Origin: Aquibaculum arenosum
Lineage (GTDB): Bacteria > Pseudomonadota > Alphaproteobacteria > Kiloniellales > DSM-21159
DNA: 64,000 nt
Direction of reading: 5' to 3'
Assembly: GCF_029222965.1 (NCBI RefSeq)
Contig: NZ_JARHUD010000004.1
Location: forward strand, 248,001-312,000
Under the pieces are notes generated by a model that worked only from the letters and a program-made list of their open reading frames with translations, searched no databases and was not told the DNA's origin. The translations under genes were made by a program, and so were the position numbers. Numbering within the stretch: position 1 is the stretch's first letter; each line of letters begins with the position of its first letter. Positions 28,917 to 37,399 of the stretch are shown here, in pieces.

Positions 28917-29881
28917 TAGTGACCCGCCGCTTCCCGAAGGGCTGCGACCAGTTCCGGATAACGCTCGGCGTAGGCGTCATACACAGCCTGCGTAGCCGAC
29001 TGATAGGCTGCCTTGTCGGCTTCGGCAAAGATGGCGCCTTCTTCCTCCATCTTCGGCCGCAGCTCCTCGTCCGCTGCCAGAGACAGACTCCGCTGCAACT
29101 CACCGGCCTCTGCCGTCGCCTGCAGAGCGCAGTTCTGCGTCGCCTCATCGAGGCCGGACCACCAGGCCAGCCCGGCAGCAACTGGCGTGGCTTCGTACAT
29201 GTGACCGGTCAGGGTGATGTAGGGCGTGATCTCGTGGAGGTTCGCCGTATAGATATTGGTAAGCGGGTTTTCCTGACCATCGAAGACGCCCGACTGCAGG
29301 GCGGAAGGAACCTCGGACCAGGCAAGCGGCGCCGGAGATGCACCCAGCTCCTCAAAGATCGCGATCGCCATTTCACCCGGTGGGGTGCGGATCTTCATGC
29401 CGGCCAGATCGGCAGGCTCGGAGACGTGCTTGTTCAGATGGGTGACATTGCGGATGCCGTTGTCCCAGTAGCCGAGGATCTTCAGGCCGGCACTCTGGGC
29501 GCGCTCATCGATCATGGCGCCCACGTCACCGTCGAGCACCTCCCAGGCAGTCGGCAGATCCTCGAACAGGAAGGGCAAACCAAGCAGACCGATCTCCGGA
29601 ACCATCTGGCTCATGGCGCCCTGGCTGTTGGCAGTGATGTGAATTACCCCCGCAGAGGCGGAGGTCAGCATTTCCGAGTCATCGCCCAGCGTGGCTGAGG
29701 CGGCGACATTGACCGTATGGGCGCCTTCGCTGCAGGCGGTAAAGATTTCTGCCCACTCTTCCGCAGCGACGTAGCGCGGGTTGCCCGGGTTCTCGCCGTG
29801 CGCAAAAATCACTTCCTCGGCCTGAGCAGCGCCGGCCAGGATGGTGGTTGATGCCAAAACGGCCCAAAGCGACGTCTTCAT
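28916..29881 (-). CDS. TRAP transporter substrate-binding protein (DctP-like), second system
   Basis: Periplasmic receptor of 321 residues. The ATG at 29881 follows a purine-rich AGGAGAGGAAAC site and begins a signal peptide (SLWAVLASTTILAGAAQAEE). The mature sequence has the DctP core, including LAGMKIRTPPGEM with the ligand-binding Arg and SGVFDGQENPLTNI with the second-lobe contact. It sits between the SDR gene and its permease genes. The neighbouring transketolase and SDR suggest a hydroxylated acid or sugar-acid ligand (inference). Confidence 0.94.
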   Translation of the reverse strand: MKTSLWAVLASTTILAGAAQAEEVIFAHGENPGNPRYVAAEEWAEIFTACSEGAHTVNVAASATLGDDSEMLTSASAGVIHITANSQGAMSQMVPEIGLLGLPFLFEDLPTAWEVLDGDVGAMIDERAQSAGLKILGYWDNGIRNVTHLNKHVSEPADLAGMKIRTPPGEMAIAIFEELGASPAPLAWSEVPSALQSGVFDGQENPLTNIYTANLHEITPYITLTGHMYEATPVAAGLAWWSGLDEATQNCALQATAEAGELQRSLSLAADEELRPKMEEEGAIFAEADKAAYQSATQAVYDAYAERYPELVAALREAAGH

Positions 29882-29949
29882 AGTGTTTCCTCTCCTATTT
29901 TTGAGCAACAAGTACAAGCGGCGCCTTTTGCCGTGGCGCCGCCGGCATA

Positions 29950-30702
29950 TCAGTGGATCAGGGATCCACCGTTCACATCGACCTCGGTTCCTGTGCAGTA
30001 GGCTGACAGATCCGAGCCGAGAAAGAGAGCGCAACCTGCCACATCTGAAGCTGCGCCAGCCCGACCCATGGGAATGTCGGCCAGAATTTGCTCGTGCATT
30101 TCCGGGGTGAGTTTCCCGGCAGTGATGTCAGTCGCGATAAAGCCGGGACAGATCGCGTTCACGCGGACATTGTCCGGCGCCAGTTCGCGCGCCATGGCCT
30201 TCGTGAGGCCAAGCACTCCAGCCTTGGCAGCGGAGTAATGCGGGCCGCCAAAGATGCCACCGCCGCGCTGGGCGGAAACGGACGACAGATTGACGATACT
30301 GCCGTACTTGCGTGCCCGCATGCCAGGCACCACCGCTTGGCTCATGTAAAGCGTGCCACGCAGGTTCACGTCGAGAACGGCCTCGTAGTTCTCTGGAGCG
30401 ATCTCCATGAACTTCAGGGGCTGGGTGATCCCGGCGTTGTTGACGAGCACGTCGATGCGTCCCCATTCGCCTTCGAGATCTCGGGCAGCTGCTTCGCAAG
30501 CCGCCTTGTCGGTGACGTCGCAGGCTAGGCCTCGGTGCCCCTCACCCAAATCAGCAGCGGCGGCTTCGGCTGCCGCGGCATCGAGGTCGAGGATGGCGAC
30601 GGTCGCGCCCTGCTCGGCAAAGAGCTGCGCTGTTGCCTTGCCCAGACCACGCGCGCTCGCCGCGCCAGTCACAATTACAAACTTATTGTCCATCAGGCCC
30701 AT
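29950..30702 (-). CDS. SDR-family NAD(P)-dependent oxidoreductase
   Basis: Short-chain dehydrogenase of 250 residues. The nucleotide motif is TGAASARGLGKATA, followed by DLDAAAAEAAA (an acidic residue favouring NAD), NNAG, and the catalytic Ser/Tyr/Lys set with YSAAKAG. The C-terminal GTEVDVNGGSLIH is classic SDR. FabG-like by sequence, but its place between transketolase subunits and a TRAP transporter points to catabolism: it probably oxidises a polyol or hydroxyacid to the keto compound used by the transketolase. It lies 45 bases after the transketolase C-subunit. Confidence 0.92.
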   Translation of the reverse strand: MGLMDNKFVIVTGAASARGLGKATAQLFAEQGATVAILDLDAAAAEAAAADLGEGHRGLACDVTDKAACEAAARDLEGEWGRIDVLVNNAGITQPLKFMEIAPENYEAVLDVNLRGTLYMSQAVVPGMRARKYGSIVNLSSVSAQRGGGIFGGPHYSAAKAGVLGLTKAMARELAPDNVRVNAICPGFIATDITAGKLTPEMHEQILADIPMGRAGAASDVAGCALFLGSDLSAYCTGTEVDVNGGSLIH

Positions 30703-30747
30703 GGCCGACTGTCTCCGCTTCGTTGAATGCGTCGGATCATGCTGAGG

Positions 30748-31791
30748 TCAGAGCCAACTTTTGATCTGTTCGATTACCCGATCCACACTCAGTCCATACA
30801 TTTCGTGGAGTGTCGGCAGGGCTCCTGCTTCCAGGAACTGGTCCGGCAGGCCGATCATGTGGAATGAAGGTGTGACGCGGTTCGTGAGCAGGGTGCTGGC
30901 CACGGCTTCTCCAAGACCTCCCACGACGCTGTGATTTTCTGCCGTGACGACCAGCCGCCCCTCCTTGCGGGCTTCGGCCAGGATCGTCTCGATGTCGAGA
31001 GGTTTGATGGTCGGCACGTGCAGCACGGCGGCTTCGATCCGATCTGCCGCGAGCCGTTCGGCTGCATCGAGCGCGCGCATGGTCATGAAGCCGGTGGAGA
31101 TGATGAGGACGTCCTGGCCGTCTCGGATCACTTGTGCTTTGCCCAGCTGAAACTTGTAGTCTGGCTTATGACGGGTCAGGACCGAAGGAACCTTGCCGCG
31201 CAGGAGGCGGGAGTAGACCGGCCCGTCGTGCGCGGCGATCTGCGGCACCATGCCCATGATGTCGTCCGCATCACAGGGGTCGATGATCGTCATGTTGGGC
31301 AGACCGCGGAAGATCGCCAGGTCCTCCGTCGCCTGATGGCTGGGGCCATATCCGGTGGTCAGGCCCGGGAGCGCGCAGACGATCTTAACCGGGAGGTTTT
31401 CCTCCGCGATGGCCATGGCGATGAAGTCATAGGCCCGCCGCGCTGCGAAGACGGCATAGGTGGTGGCGAATGGGTTGAAGCCCTCGCGCGCAAGCCCGGC
31501 CGCGGCCGACATCAGGAGCTGCTCGGCCATCCCCATCTGGTGGAAGCGATCAGGCATGGCTCGAGCAAAGATGTGCAGATCAGTGTACTTCGCCAGGTCC
31601 GCGCTCAGGCCGACGATCTTCTCGTCCTTGCGCGCCATTTCCACCAAAGCGTGACCGAAGGGCGCGGCGACGGTGTCGTAGCCTTCCGCAGAGAGGGAGG
31701 CGATCATCGCCGAGGTGGCGATCGGCTTGCCGTCTGGACCCAGTTTGACCCGGCGCGGCTCGTACTTGCGCTTCATCGATGCGAGAGTCAT
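30748..31791 (-). CDS. Transketolase-like C-terminal subunit (Pyr and C domains)
   Basis: Second half of a split transketolase, 347 residues. GMAEQLLMSAAAGLA carries the Glu that activates TPP. The pyrimidine-binding domain is about 45-210, and the C-terminal domain with ISTGFMTMRALDAAERL follows. The ATG at 31791 is chosen by the GGGGAAGC site and by its 4-base overlap with the N-subunit gene. Split transketolases next to transporters usually serve a specialised pathway rather than the pentose phosphate cycle. The acceptor and donor here are unknown. Confidence 0.92.
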   Translation of the reverse strand: MTLASMKRKYEPRRVKLGPDGKPIATSAMIASLSAEGYDTVAAPFGHALVEMARKDEKIVGLSADLAKYTDLHIFARAMPDRFHQMGMAEQLLMSAAAGLAREGFNPFATTYAVFAARRAYDFIAMAIAEENLPVKIVCALPGLTTGYGPSHQATEDLAIFRGLPNMTIIDPCDADDIMGMVPQIAAHDGPVYSRLLRGKVPSVLTRHKPDYKFQLGKAQVIRDGQDVLIISTGFMTMRALDAAERLAADRIEAAVLHVPTIKPLDIETILAEARKEGRLVVTAENHSVVGGLGEAVASTLLTNRVTPSFHMIGLPDQFLEAGALPTLHEMYGLSVDRVIEQIKSWL

Positions 31792-32639
31792 AGCGGCTTC
31801 CCCTTCTCCAGCACCGCAAGCGCCTTGGCCCACTCGTCAGGCTCGACGCGTACGAAGTGGGTGATCTCTCGGCTCTCCAGGAAATCGACGCCCTTGCACA
31901 TGGTGGTGTCGAAGATGATCACGCGGGGGCCCGGGTGGTCCGTTTCCCGGGCTGCATCGAAGGCGGCGACGACGGCTTCCAGGTCATTGCCGTCCACGCG
32001 CTGGGCATGCCAGCCGAAGGCTTCCCACTTCTTCGCTTCCTCGCCCTGTGCCAACGCGTCGGTCGGCTTGCCGTCGGCCTGCTGGTTGTTGAAGTCCACG
32101 AGGCAGATCAGGTTGTCCAGTTTCCACTGGACCGCCGACATCACAGCTTCCCAGGTCGAGCCTTCTCCCAACTCGCCGTCGGACATGAGGTTATAGACGA
32201 AGGCCGGGCTCTGCTTGCGCTTGAGCCCCAATGCCATACCCACGGCGACGCCCAGTCCATGACCCAGCGAACCGCCGGTGATCTCCATGCCGGGGGTATA
32301 GGATGCCATGCCGGACATGGGCATCCGACTGTCATCCATGCCGTAGGTCTCGTACTCCTCTTCCGGCAGGATGCCGGCTTCCATAAGCACGGCGTAGAGC
32401 GCGATTGCGTAGTGGCCGATCGAGAGCAGAAAGCGGTCACGCCCCTCCCACTCGGGATCTTCCGCTCGGTACTCCAAGGCGTGGAAATAGCTGGCGGCGA
32501 GAACATCGGCTATGCCGAGGGCTTGGCCGATGTAGCCTTGGCCCTGAACCTCACCCATAAGAAGTGCCTTGCGGCGAATGTTCCACGCTCGCAGCTCGAG
32601 CGATACGTTGGATGCCGCGCTGGCGCGCCCTGCTGGCAT
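31788..32639 (-). CDS. Transketolase-like N-terminal subunit (TPP-binding)
   Basis: First half of the split enzyme, 283 residues. The TPP/metal-binding motif is seen as SDGELGEGSTWEA followed by DFNNQQADG (GDG...NN type). The substrate-pocket His stretch GGSLGHGLGVAVGMALG precedes it. The ATG at 32639 has AGGGAG upstream. It is the first gene of a six-gene leftward operon: two transketolase subunits, SDR, and dctP, dctQ and dctM homologues. Two palindromes upstream are likely control sites. Confidence 0.93.
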   Translation of the reverse strand: MPAGRASAASNVSLELRAWNIRRKALLMGEVQGQGYIGQALGIADVLAASYFHALEYRAEDPEWEGRDRFLLSIGHYAIALYAVLMEAGILPEEEYETYGMDDSRMPMSGMASYTPGMEITGGSLGHGLGVAVGMALGLKRKQSPAFVYNLMSDGELGEGSTWEAVMSAVQWKLDNLICLVDFNNQQADGKPTDALAQGEEAKKWEAFGWHAQRVDGNDLEAVVAAFDAARETDHPGPRVIIFDTTMCKGVDFLESREITHFVRVEPDEWAKALAVLEKGKPL

Positions 32640-32700
32640 CTAAGGGTCTCCCTTTTGGCATCTTGACCGTTTCCACACGCATAACATGCGATGCCGCGGG

Positions 32701-32745
32701 AGAAATTTATTATTTCTTTCAGGGTTTGTTAGGTGAGCTAACAAA
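32701..32745. promoter_or_regulatory. Twin palindromes upstream of the transketolase operon
   Basis: AGAAAT-TTATT-ATTTCT (32701-32717) and TTTGTTAG-GTGAG-CTAACAAA (32725-32745) are both perfect inverted repeats with 5-base centres, 62-106 bases before the N-subunit ATG. The AT-rich first one may overlap the -10 region and the second is the better operator candidate. The regulator is not identified; the GntR and LysR genes in the block are candidates. Confidence 0.65.
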
Positions 32746-32895
32746 GTGTGCTCGGTCTGCCCGAACTTGACCGCGCTCGATCGCCACCACGGCGGCCGGC
32801 ACGCGGGTGCGCGTCGATCGAACCGCTTCTCGCCGGGCAACCAAACCTCTGCGAGCAGGCCGTTGCTCAAGTAGTGGCGCTACTCATTCTCCCCT

Positions 32896-33585
32896 TCACC
32901 CCGCCGCCTTTCCAGGCTCCCTCTCCCCCACCGCGGCCTCACCTTTTGGCGCCGCATAGTCGAGATGCGGTCGCAACGCGCGCATTTTGGCAGCCAGCTC
33001 CCGGGCGGCGGTCGAGGGCTGCTTGGCGAGGTGATTGGCGACCGCAACGTGGTCCGCATCGGGCTTGTGGTGGTTCAGTTTGGATTGCCCTTCTATACGA
33101 TCGACAGCGATCTCGACCACCCGAATGCCGTTCAGCATGGTCTCGCGCTTGCCAGGCTCCATGGAGCTGAGTGACCAGGGCGCCTTCGGCAGGCGCGCTT
33201 CGGCAACGGCAAGGAGGTCGTCGCCGTGGTTGCGGTTGTCCGTCAGGGGGCGCTGGCTGGCGACGCCAGACAGATGCACCGCTTCGTAGAGCCAAGTAGA
33301 GACCTGATCGGCGGAAACGTACCAGTCGTTGGAGACGTAAGAATCGCCACCTGTCACGGCCAGCAGGAAGCGACGCCGGCCGTCGGCCAGGGCGATCAAG
33401 GGGTTCTGGGCCGTGAAGTGCATCTGCGCGACCACGCCATGCGCCTCTTCGCGGAGCACAAAGGGAACATGCGAGCCGACCGGGCCGTCGGGCCCGGCTG
33501 TAACCACCAGGCCGAAGCCCCGCTCAGCGGCAAACGCGAGCGCCGCCTGTTCTTCCATCCGGAAGGCTGGACGAACGATGTGCAT
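32896..33585 (-). CDS. PaiB-like FMN-binding protein
   Basis: Product of 229 residues from the ATG at 33585, which gives the usual short N-terminus before the flavin-reductase-like split barrel. Resembles the PaiB/FMN-binding negative regulator family: FGLVVTAGPDGPVGSHVPF, NDWYVSADQVSTWLYEAVH and SQRPLTDNRNH. In Bacillus, PaiB affects sporulation and protease genes, but in proteobacteria the role is unknown and a flavin-dependent enzyme role is equally possible. It is last in the leftward dehydrogenase operon, after a 199-base gap, so membership of that operon is uncertain. Confidence 0.85.
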   Translation of the reverse strand: MHIVRPAFRMEEQAALAFAAERGFGLVVTAGPDGPVGSHVPFVLREEAHGVVAQMHFTAQNPLIALADGRRRFLLAVTGGDSYVSNDWYVSADQVSTWLYEAVHLSGVASQRPLTDNRNHGDDLLAVAEARLPKAPWSLSSMEPGKRETMLNGIRVVEIAVDRIEGQSKLNHHKPDADHVAVANHLAKQPSTAARELAAKMRALRPHLDYAAPKGEAAVGEREPGKAAG

Positions 33586-33784
33586 GAGTCTCGGTGCTCC
33601 GCTTTCTTGGTCCAGTCCAGCCATAGCATCGAACGGCGTGAGGGTCGAAGCCGAGCGCCGATGCCGCCGACATCTCCAAGTACATCATCCAGGGCTTCCA
33701 GTCTGGCGGCTTGTGCTCGCAAAGCTGCCAACCTGAGTCAGTGCCATTGCCATCAACGGGGAATCAGCGCGGTTTTGCCTTTGG

Positions 33785-34633
33785 TTATCGTGCAGACATG
33801 AGCTCAAGCAGCCTTGCCCCAAGCGCGCTGTTTCTATCCCCAAGTTCGAGCAGGATGTTCATGTGGTTGCAGCCTGGCAGGGCCAGAAGCTCCGCCGGTT
33901 GCCCTTGTGCAGCGAGCCTGTCGTGCAGGGCGCCAGCTTGTTCGTGGAAGGGCGGCGTTTCTTCGGCGCCATAGGCGATGATGCGGTGCGGTCCCTCATG
34001 CTGTTTAGCGTCGAGTGGTGACCAGGCGGCTGCTTCCTCGCGGCTCATCTCGGCCTCGTTCTTGAGGAAGCTGTCGGGAATGCCCGAGAGGTCGTAGATC
34101 CCACTGAGCAGCAGCAGACCCTTGAGATGGGGCAGGGCAGGTGTGACCTCCTCGACGCCGGTCGCCGCGAGATAGGAGGCAAGGTGAGCGCCGGCTGAGT
34201 GGCCGCTGACGGTGATGCGTTCCGCTGCGGCACCCAGTTCCGCCGCGTGGTTTTGCAGCCAGAGCAGTGCGCGCCGGACCTGATCGACCAGGGTTGGGAG
34301 TCGCTGCCCCGGCATAAGGTCATATTCCACCAGCGCGGCTATCCCGCCGGCAGCCAGCACCGGTTCGGCGACGAAGCGGTAGTCCGCCTTTTCGCCCGAG
34401 CGCCAATAGCCGCCGTGTACGAAGACATGCAGCGGTGCGTCGCTGGGAGAGGTCTCGGGAAAGATGATGTCCAGCGTCTCACGTGGACGACTGCCATAGG
34501 CGATGTCGCTGCGCATCGTCGCGTGGCGCTCGAGGGCGCGGCTGCGCGCCGAGAATTCGGCGGCGATCTCGTCGAACTCAGGTACGAAATCGCGAATGCG
34601 GTACAAGTCGGTTTTGGTCACATGGCCCCCCAA
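33785..34633 (-). CDS. Alpha/beta hydrolase, kynurenine-formamidase-like
   Basis: Esterase-type hydrolase of 282 residues. The oxyanion motif is HGGYWRSG, the nucleophile elbow GHSAGAHLASY and the catalytic His in GCNHMNIL. The acid position appears to be Glu (YGAEETPPF), as in several arylformamidase-like proteins. In the context of an alcohol, aldehyde and lactate-type dehydrogenase operon it may open a lactone or ester of the pathway substrate (inference). It follows the aldehyde dehydrogenase by 58 bases. Confidence 0.87.
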   Translation of the reverse strand: MGGHVTKTDLYRIRDFVPEFDEIAAEFSARSRALERHATMRSDIAYGSRPRETLDIIFPETSPSDAPLHVFVHGGYWRSGEKADYRFVAEPVLAAGGIAALVEYDLMPGQRLPTLVDQVRRALLWLQNHAAELGAAAERITVSGHSAGAHLASYLAATGVEEVTPALPHLKGLLLLSGIYDLSGIPDSFLKNEAEMSREEAAAWSPLDAKQHEGPHRIIAYGAEETPPFHEQAGALHDRLAAQGQPAELLALPGCNHMNILLELGDRNSALGARLLELMSAR

Positions 34634-34691
34634 AAGATGTAAGCGGTCTCGGCACGGCCAGCGGAATTGGCGCTCGACCGTGCCGCCCGCG

Positions 34692-36155
34692 CTAAAACTC
34701 TACAGCGTAGTACTTGGCTTCCACAAACTCCTGAATGCCCGTCACGCCGCCCTCGCGGCCGATACCGCTTTGCTTGACCCCACCGAAAGGCGCGGCGGGG
34801 TCGGACATCAAGCCGCGATTGATGCCGAGCATGCCGCTGTCGATCCGGCTGCCGACACGCATCGCGCGCCCGAGATCCTGGCTGTAGACATAGGCGGCGA
34901 GGCCGTAGTCGGTGTTGTTTGCAAGGCGGATGGCCTCCCCCTCGGTCTCGAAGCGGTAGATCGGCGCGACCGGCCCGAAGATTTCCTCGCTGGCGATGGC
35001 GGCATCGACCGGCACGTTCTCCAGAACCGTTGGCGGATAGAAATACCCGCTGCCGGGCAGCGGCGCGCCGCCGGTCGTCGCCCGCGCACCAAGGGCGATG
35101 GCGTCCCCGACCAGCCGGTTGATCTTCTCCACCGCCTTTGGGGTGATCATCGGTCCGCACTGGGTCTCCGGATCATAACCTGCACCGATTTTCAGAGCTG
35201 CCATACGCTCTGTGAGACCCGCGACAAAGGCGTCGTGAATGCCGGCCTGCACGTAGAAACGATTGGCCGCGGTGCAGGCCTCGCCCGCGTTGCGCATCTT
35301 GGCGACCATCGCACCATCAAGCGCGGCCTCGAGATCCGCATCGTCGAAAACAAGGAAGGGCGCATTGCCCCCAAGCTCCATCGAGCAACTCACCACCGTC
35401 TTTGCCGCCTCCGCAAGCAACAGACGGCCCACCCCGGTGGACCCGGTGAAGGAGAGTTTGCGCACCCGCGGATCGGCAAGCACGGCGCTGGTGACGGGCC
35501 CGGGACTGGTGGTGGTCAGCACATTAACGACCCCTGGGGGCACGCCGGCCTCTTCGCCCAGACGCGCCATGGCATAGGCTGTCAGCGGCGTTTCCGAGGC
35601 GGGCTTCAGGATGACGGTGCAGCCTGCCGCCAGCGCGGGCCCGATCTTGCGCGTGGCCATGGCTGCCGGGAAGTTCCAGGGCGTGATCAGCAGCGAGATG
35701 CCAATGGGTTCGTGATCAACCAGAATCTGGTGCGAGCCCGAGGGCGTATGCCTGTACTCCCCGGGAAGGCGGGTGGCCTCCTCCGCGTACCAGCGGAAGA
35801 ACTCGGCCGCATAGGCGACCTCGCCGCACGCATCAGAAAGGGCCTTGCCGTTCTCAAGCGAGATCAAAGTGGCAAGCTCTTCGGCGTGCTCGCTCATCAA
35901 CTGGAACCAGCGGCGCAGGATTTCGGAGCGTTGCCGGGGCGCGGTCGCGCGCCAGCCGGACGCGGCAGCCTCGGCCGCGTCGACGGCGCGAAGTGCGTCC
36001 TCAACCGAGGCGTCCGGCACGTCGGCCAGACTGTCGCCGCTTGAGGGATCGACGACGGCGATGCCGGAACCCTTTTCCCACTTGCCGCCGATATAGAGCC
36101 CCTGGGCGTGCAGGGAAGGATCGGCATAGCCGGATGTTCTTGTCTTTATTGTCAT
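34692..36155 (-). CDS. NAD(P)-dependent aldehyde dehydrogenase (succinate-semialdehyde dehydrogenase-like)
   Basis: ALDH-superfamily enzyme of 487 residues. Seen are LLITPWNFPAAMATRKI, the NAD-loop FTGSTGVGRLL, the general-base Glu in MELGGNAPFLV, and the nucleophile in NAGEACTAANRF. Closest in style to GabD-type succinate-semialdehyde dehydrogenases, but glycolaldehyde or lactaldehyde oxidation is common in the same group. It lies 19 bases after the iron alcohol dehydrogenase gene, suggesting that it takes the aldehyde made by that enzyme. Confidence 0.93.
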   Translation of the reverse strand: MTIKTRTSGYADPSLHAQGLYIGGKWEKGSGIAVVDPSSGDSLADVPDASVEDALRAVDAAEAAASGWRATAPRQRSEILRRWFQLMSEHAEELATLISLENGKALSDACGEVAYAAEFFRWYAEEATRLPGEYRHTPSGSHQILVDHEPIGISLLITPWNFPAAMATRKIGPALAAGCTVILKPASETPLTAYAMARLGEEAGVPPGVVNVLTTTSPGPVTSAVLADPRVRKLSFTGSTGVGRLLLAEAAKTVVSCSMELGGNAPFLVFDDADLEAALDGAMVAKMRNAGEACTAANRFYVQAGIHDAFVAGLTERMAALKIGAGYDPETQCGPMITPKAVEKINRLVGDAIALGARATTGGAPLPGSGYFYPPTVLENVPVDAAIASEEIFGPVAPIYRFETEGEAIRLANNTDYGLAAYVYSQDLGRAMRVGSRIDSGMLGINRGLMSDPAAPFGGVKQSGIGREGGVTGIQEFVEAKYYAVEF

Positions 36156-36174
36156 TATTCCGGACCTCTGGAAA

Positions 36175-37374
36175 TCAGTTGAGCAGTGAGACGTCGCCGC
36201 TGTAGGCGGCGGCGACCAGCCTGCGCATGTCGGGCTGGGGCAGAGGGCGCGGGTTGTTTTCGATCAGCCGTGCGATGCCGCAGCTCTGTTCGGCGACCCA
36301 GTCGACGCGGTTTTCCTCGAGGCCCAGTTCGCGCAACGTCGTGGGAATGCCGATGCGGGCGAATAAGGCCGCGATGGCGGGAATCACCTCCTCTGCGCTG
36401 CCAAGTCCGGTAACCGCGGCGATTTCGGCGAGCTCGGGCGTGATCTCAGGCGCATTCCATCTCATGACATAGGGCATGAGACAGGCCACCCCGGCTCCGT
36501 GGGCCGTGTGGGTGAGGGCGCCCACGGGGTATTGGATGGCGTGGGCTGCGGCGGTGCCGGCGACGCCGAAGGCAAGCCCTGCCAGGGTGGCGCCCATCAT
36601 CACCTTCTCCCGGGCGGCGGCGTCGGCGCCGTTCGTGCAGGCGGCTTCCAGACCCTGCCACAGCAGGGAGATGGCTCTGAGCGCGAAATGATCCGAGAAG
36701 GCGTTCTTGCCGACGAAAACGCGCTCCTGTGCGATGCCGGGGACCGCTTCACGGCGTACGGCGGTGAAAGCTTCAAGCGCGTGTGTCATCGCATCCGCGC
36801 CGGCGATCGCGGTCAGGCTCGGCGGGCAGGTGAGTGTCAGGTCGGGATCGCAGATCGAGGTCGCCGGAATGATATAGGGGCTCGAGATGCCGACCTTGAG
36901 GTTGCGCTCGCTGTCGGAGAGCACCGCCACCGGGGTGACCTCCGAACCCGTGCCGGCGGTGGTGGGAACGGCGATGATCGGCATCACCGCGCCTGGGACG
37001 TTATACTCGCCGAAATAGTCTTGCGGCTTGCCGCCGTGGGTCAGCAGAACGGCAACGGCCTTCGCCATGTCGAGACAGGACCCGCCACCGACACCGATAA
37101 CCAGATCCGGCGAGAAGTCGCGCGCGGCGCCCGCGCTGGCGAGAGCCGCCTCGACCGGGACGTCCGGAGGCGTCGAGCCGTCGACCCGCACTGCAAGGCC
37201 CGCCTTCTCGAGCTGCGCCACCATGTCCTGGAACTGCGCATCCGCCACCAGCCGAGCATCGGTTATGACGAGTGCTCGCTCGCCAAACTTCTTGGCAATC
37301 CTGCCCAAGGACCGTCGTTGGCCCGAACCGAAAACCAGTTCACCCGGGGCCCGGATGGTGCCGAATAGGGTCAT
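36175..37374 (-). CDS. Iron-containing alcohol dehydrogenase (group III)
   Basis: Fe-dependent NAD(P) alcohol dehydrogenase, 399 residues. The dinucleotide motif is GVGGGSCLDMAKA and the metal ligands are in ADAMTHALEAF (Asp, His), AHAIQYPVGALTH (His) and TAHGAGVACLMP (His). The start at 37374 is preferred because GGAAGG lies 10 bases upstream; an ATG at 37392 is possible. Family members include 1,2-propanediol/lactaldehyde oxidoreductase and 4-hydroxybutyrate dehydrogenase, both of which would suit the next-door ALDH. Confidence 0.93.
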   Translation of the reverse strand: MTLFGTIRAPGELVFGSGQRRSLGRIAKKFGERALVITDARLVADAQFQDMVAQLEKAGLAVRVDGSTPPDVPVEAALASAGAARDFSPDLVIGVGGGSCLDMAKAVAVLLTHGGKPQDYFGEYNVPGAVMPIIAVPTTAGTGSEVTPVAVLSDSERNLKVGISSPYIIPATSICDPDLTLTCPPSLTAIAGADAMTHALEAFTAVRREAVPGIAQERVFVGKNAFSDHFALRAISLLWQGLEAACTNGADAAAREKVMMGATLAGLAFGVAGTAAAHAIQYPVGALTHTAHGAGVACLMPYVMRWNAPEITPELAEIAAVTGLGSAEEVIPAIAALFARIGIPTTLRELGLEENRVDWVAEQSCGIARLIENNPRPLPQPDMRRLVAAAYSGDVSLLN

Positions 37375-37399
37375 CTCATTTTTTCCTTCCATCAAGAGT

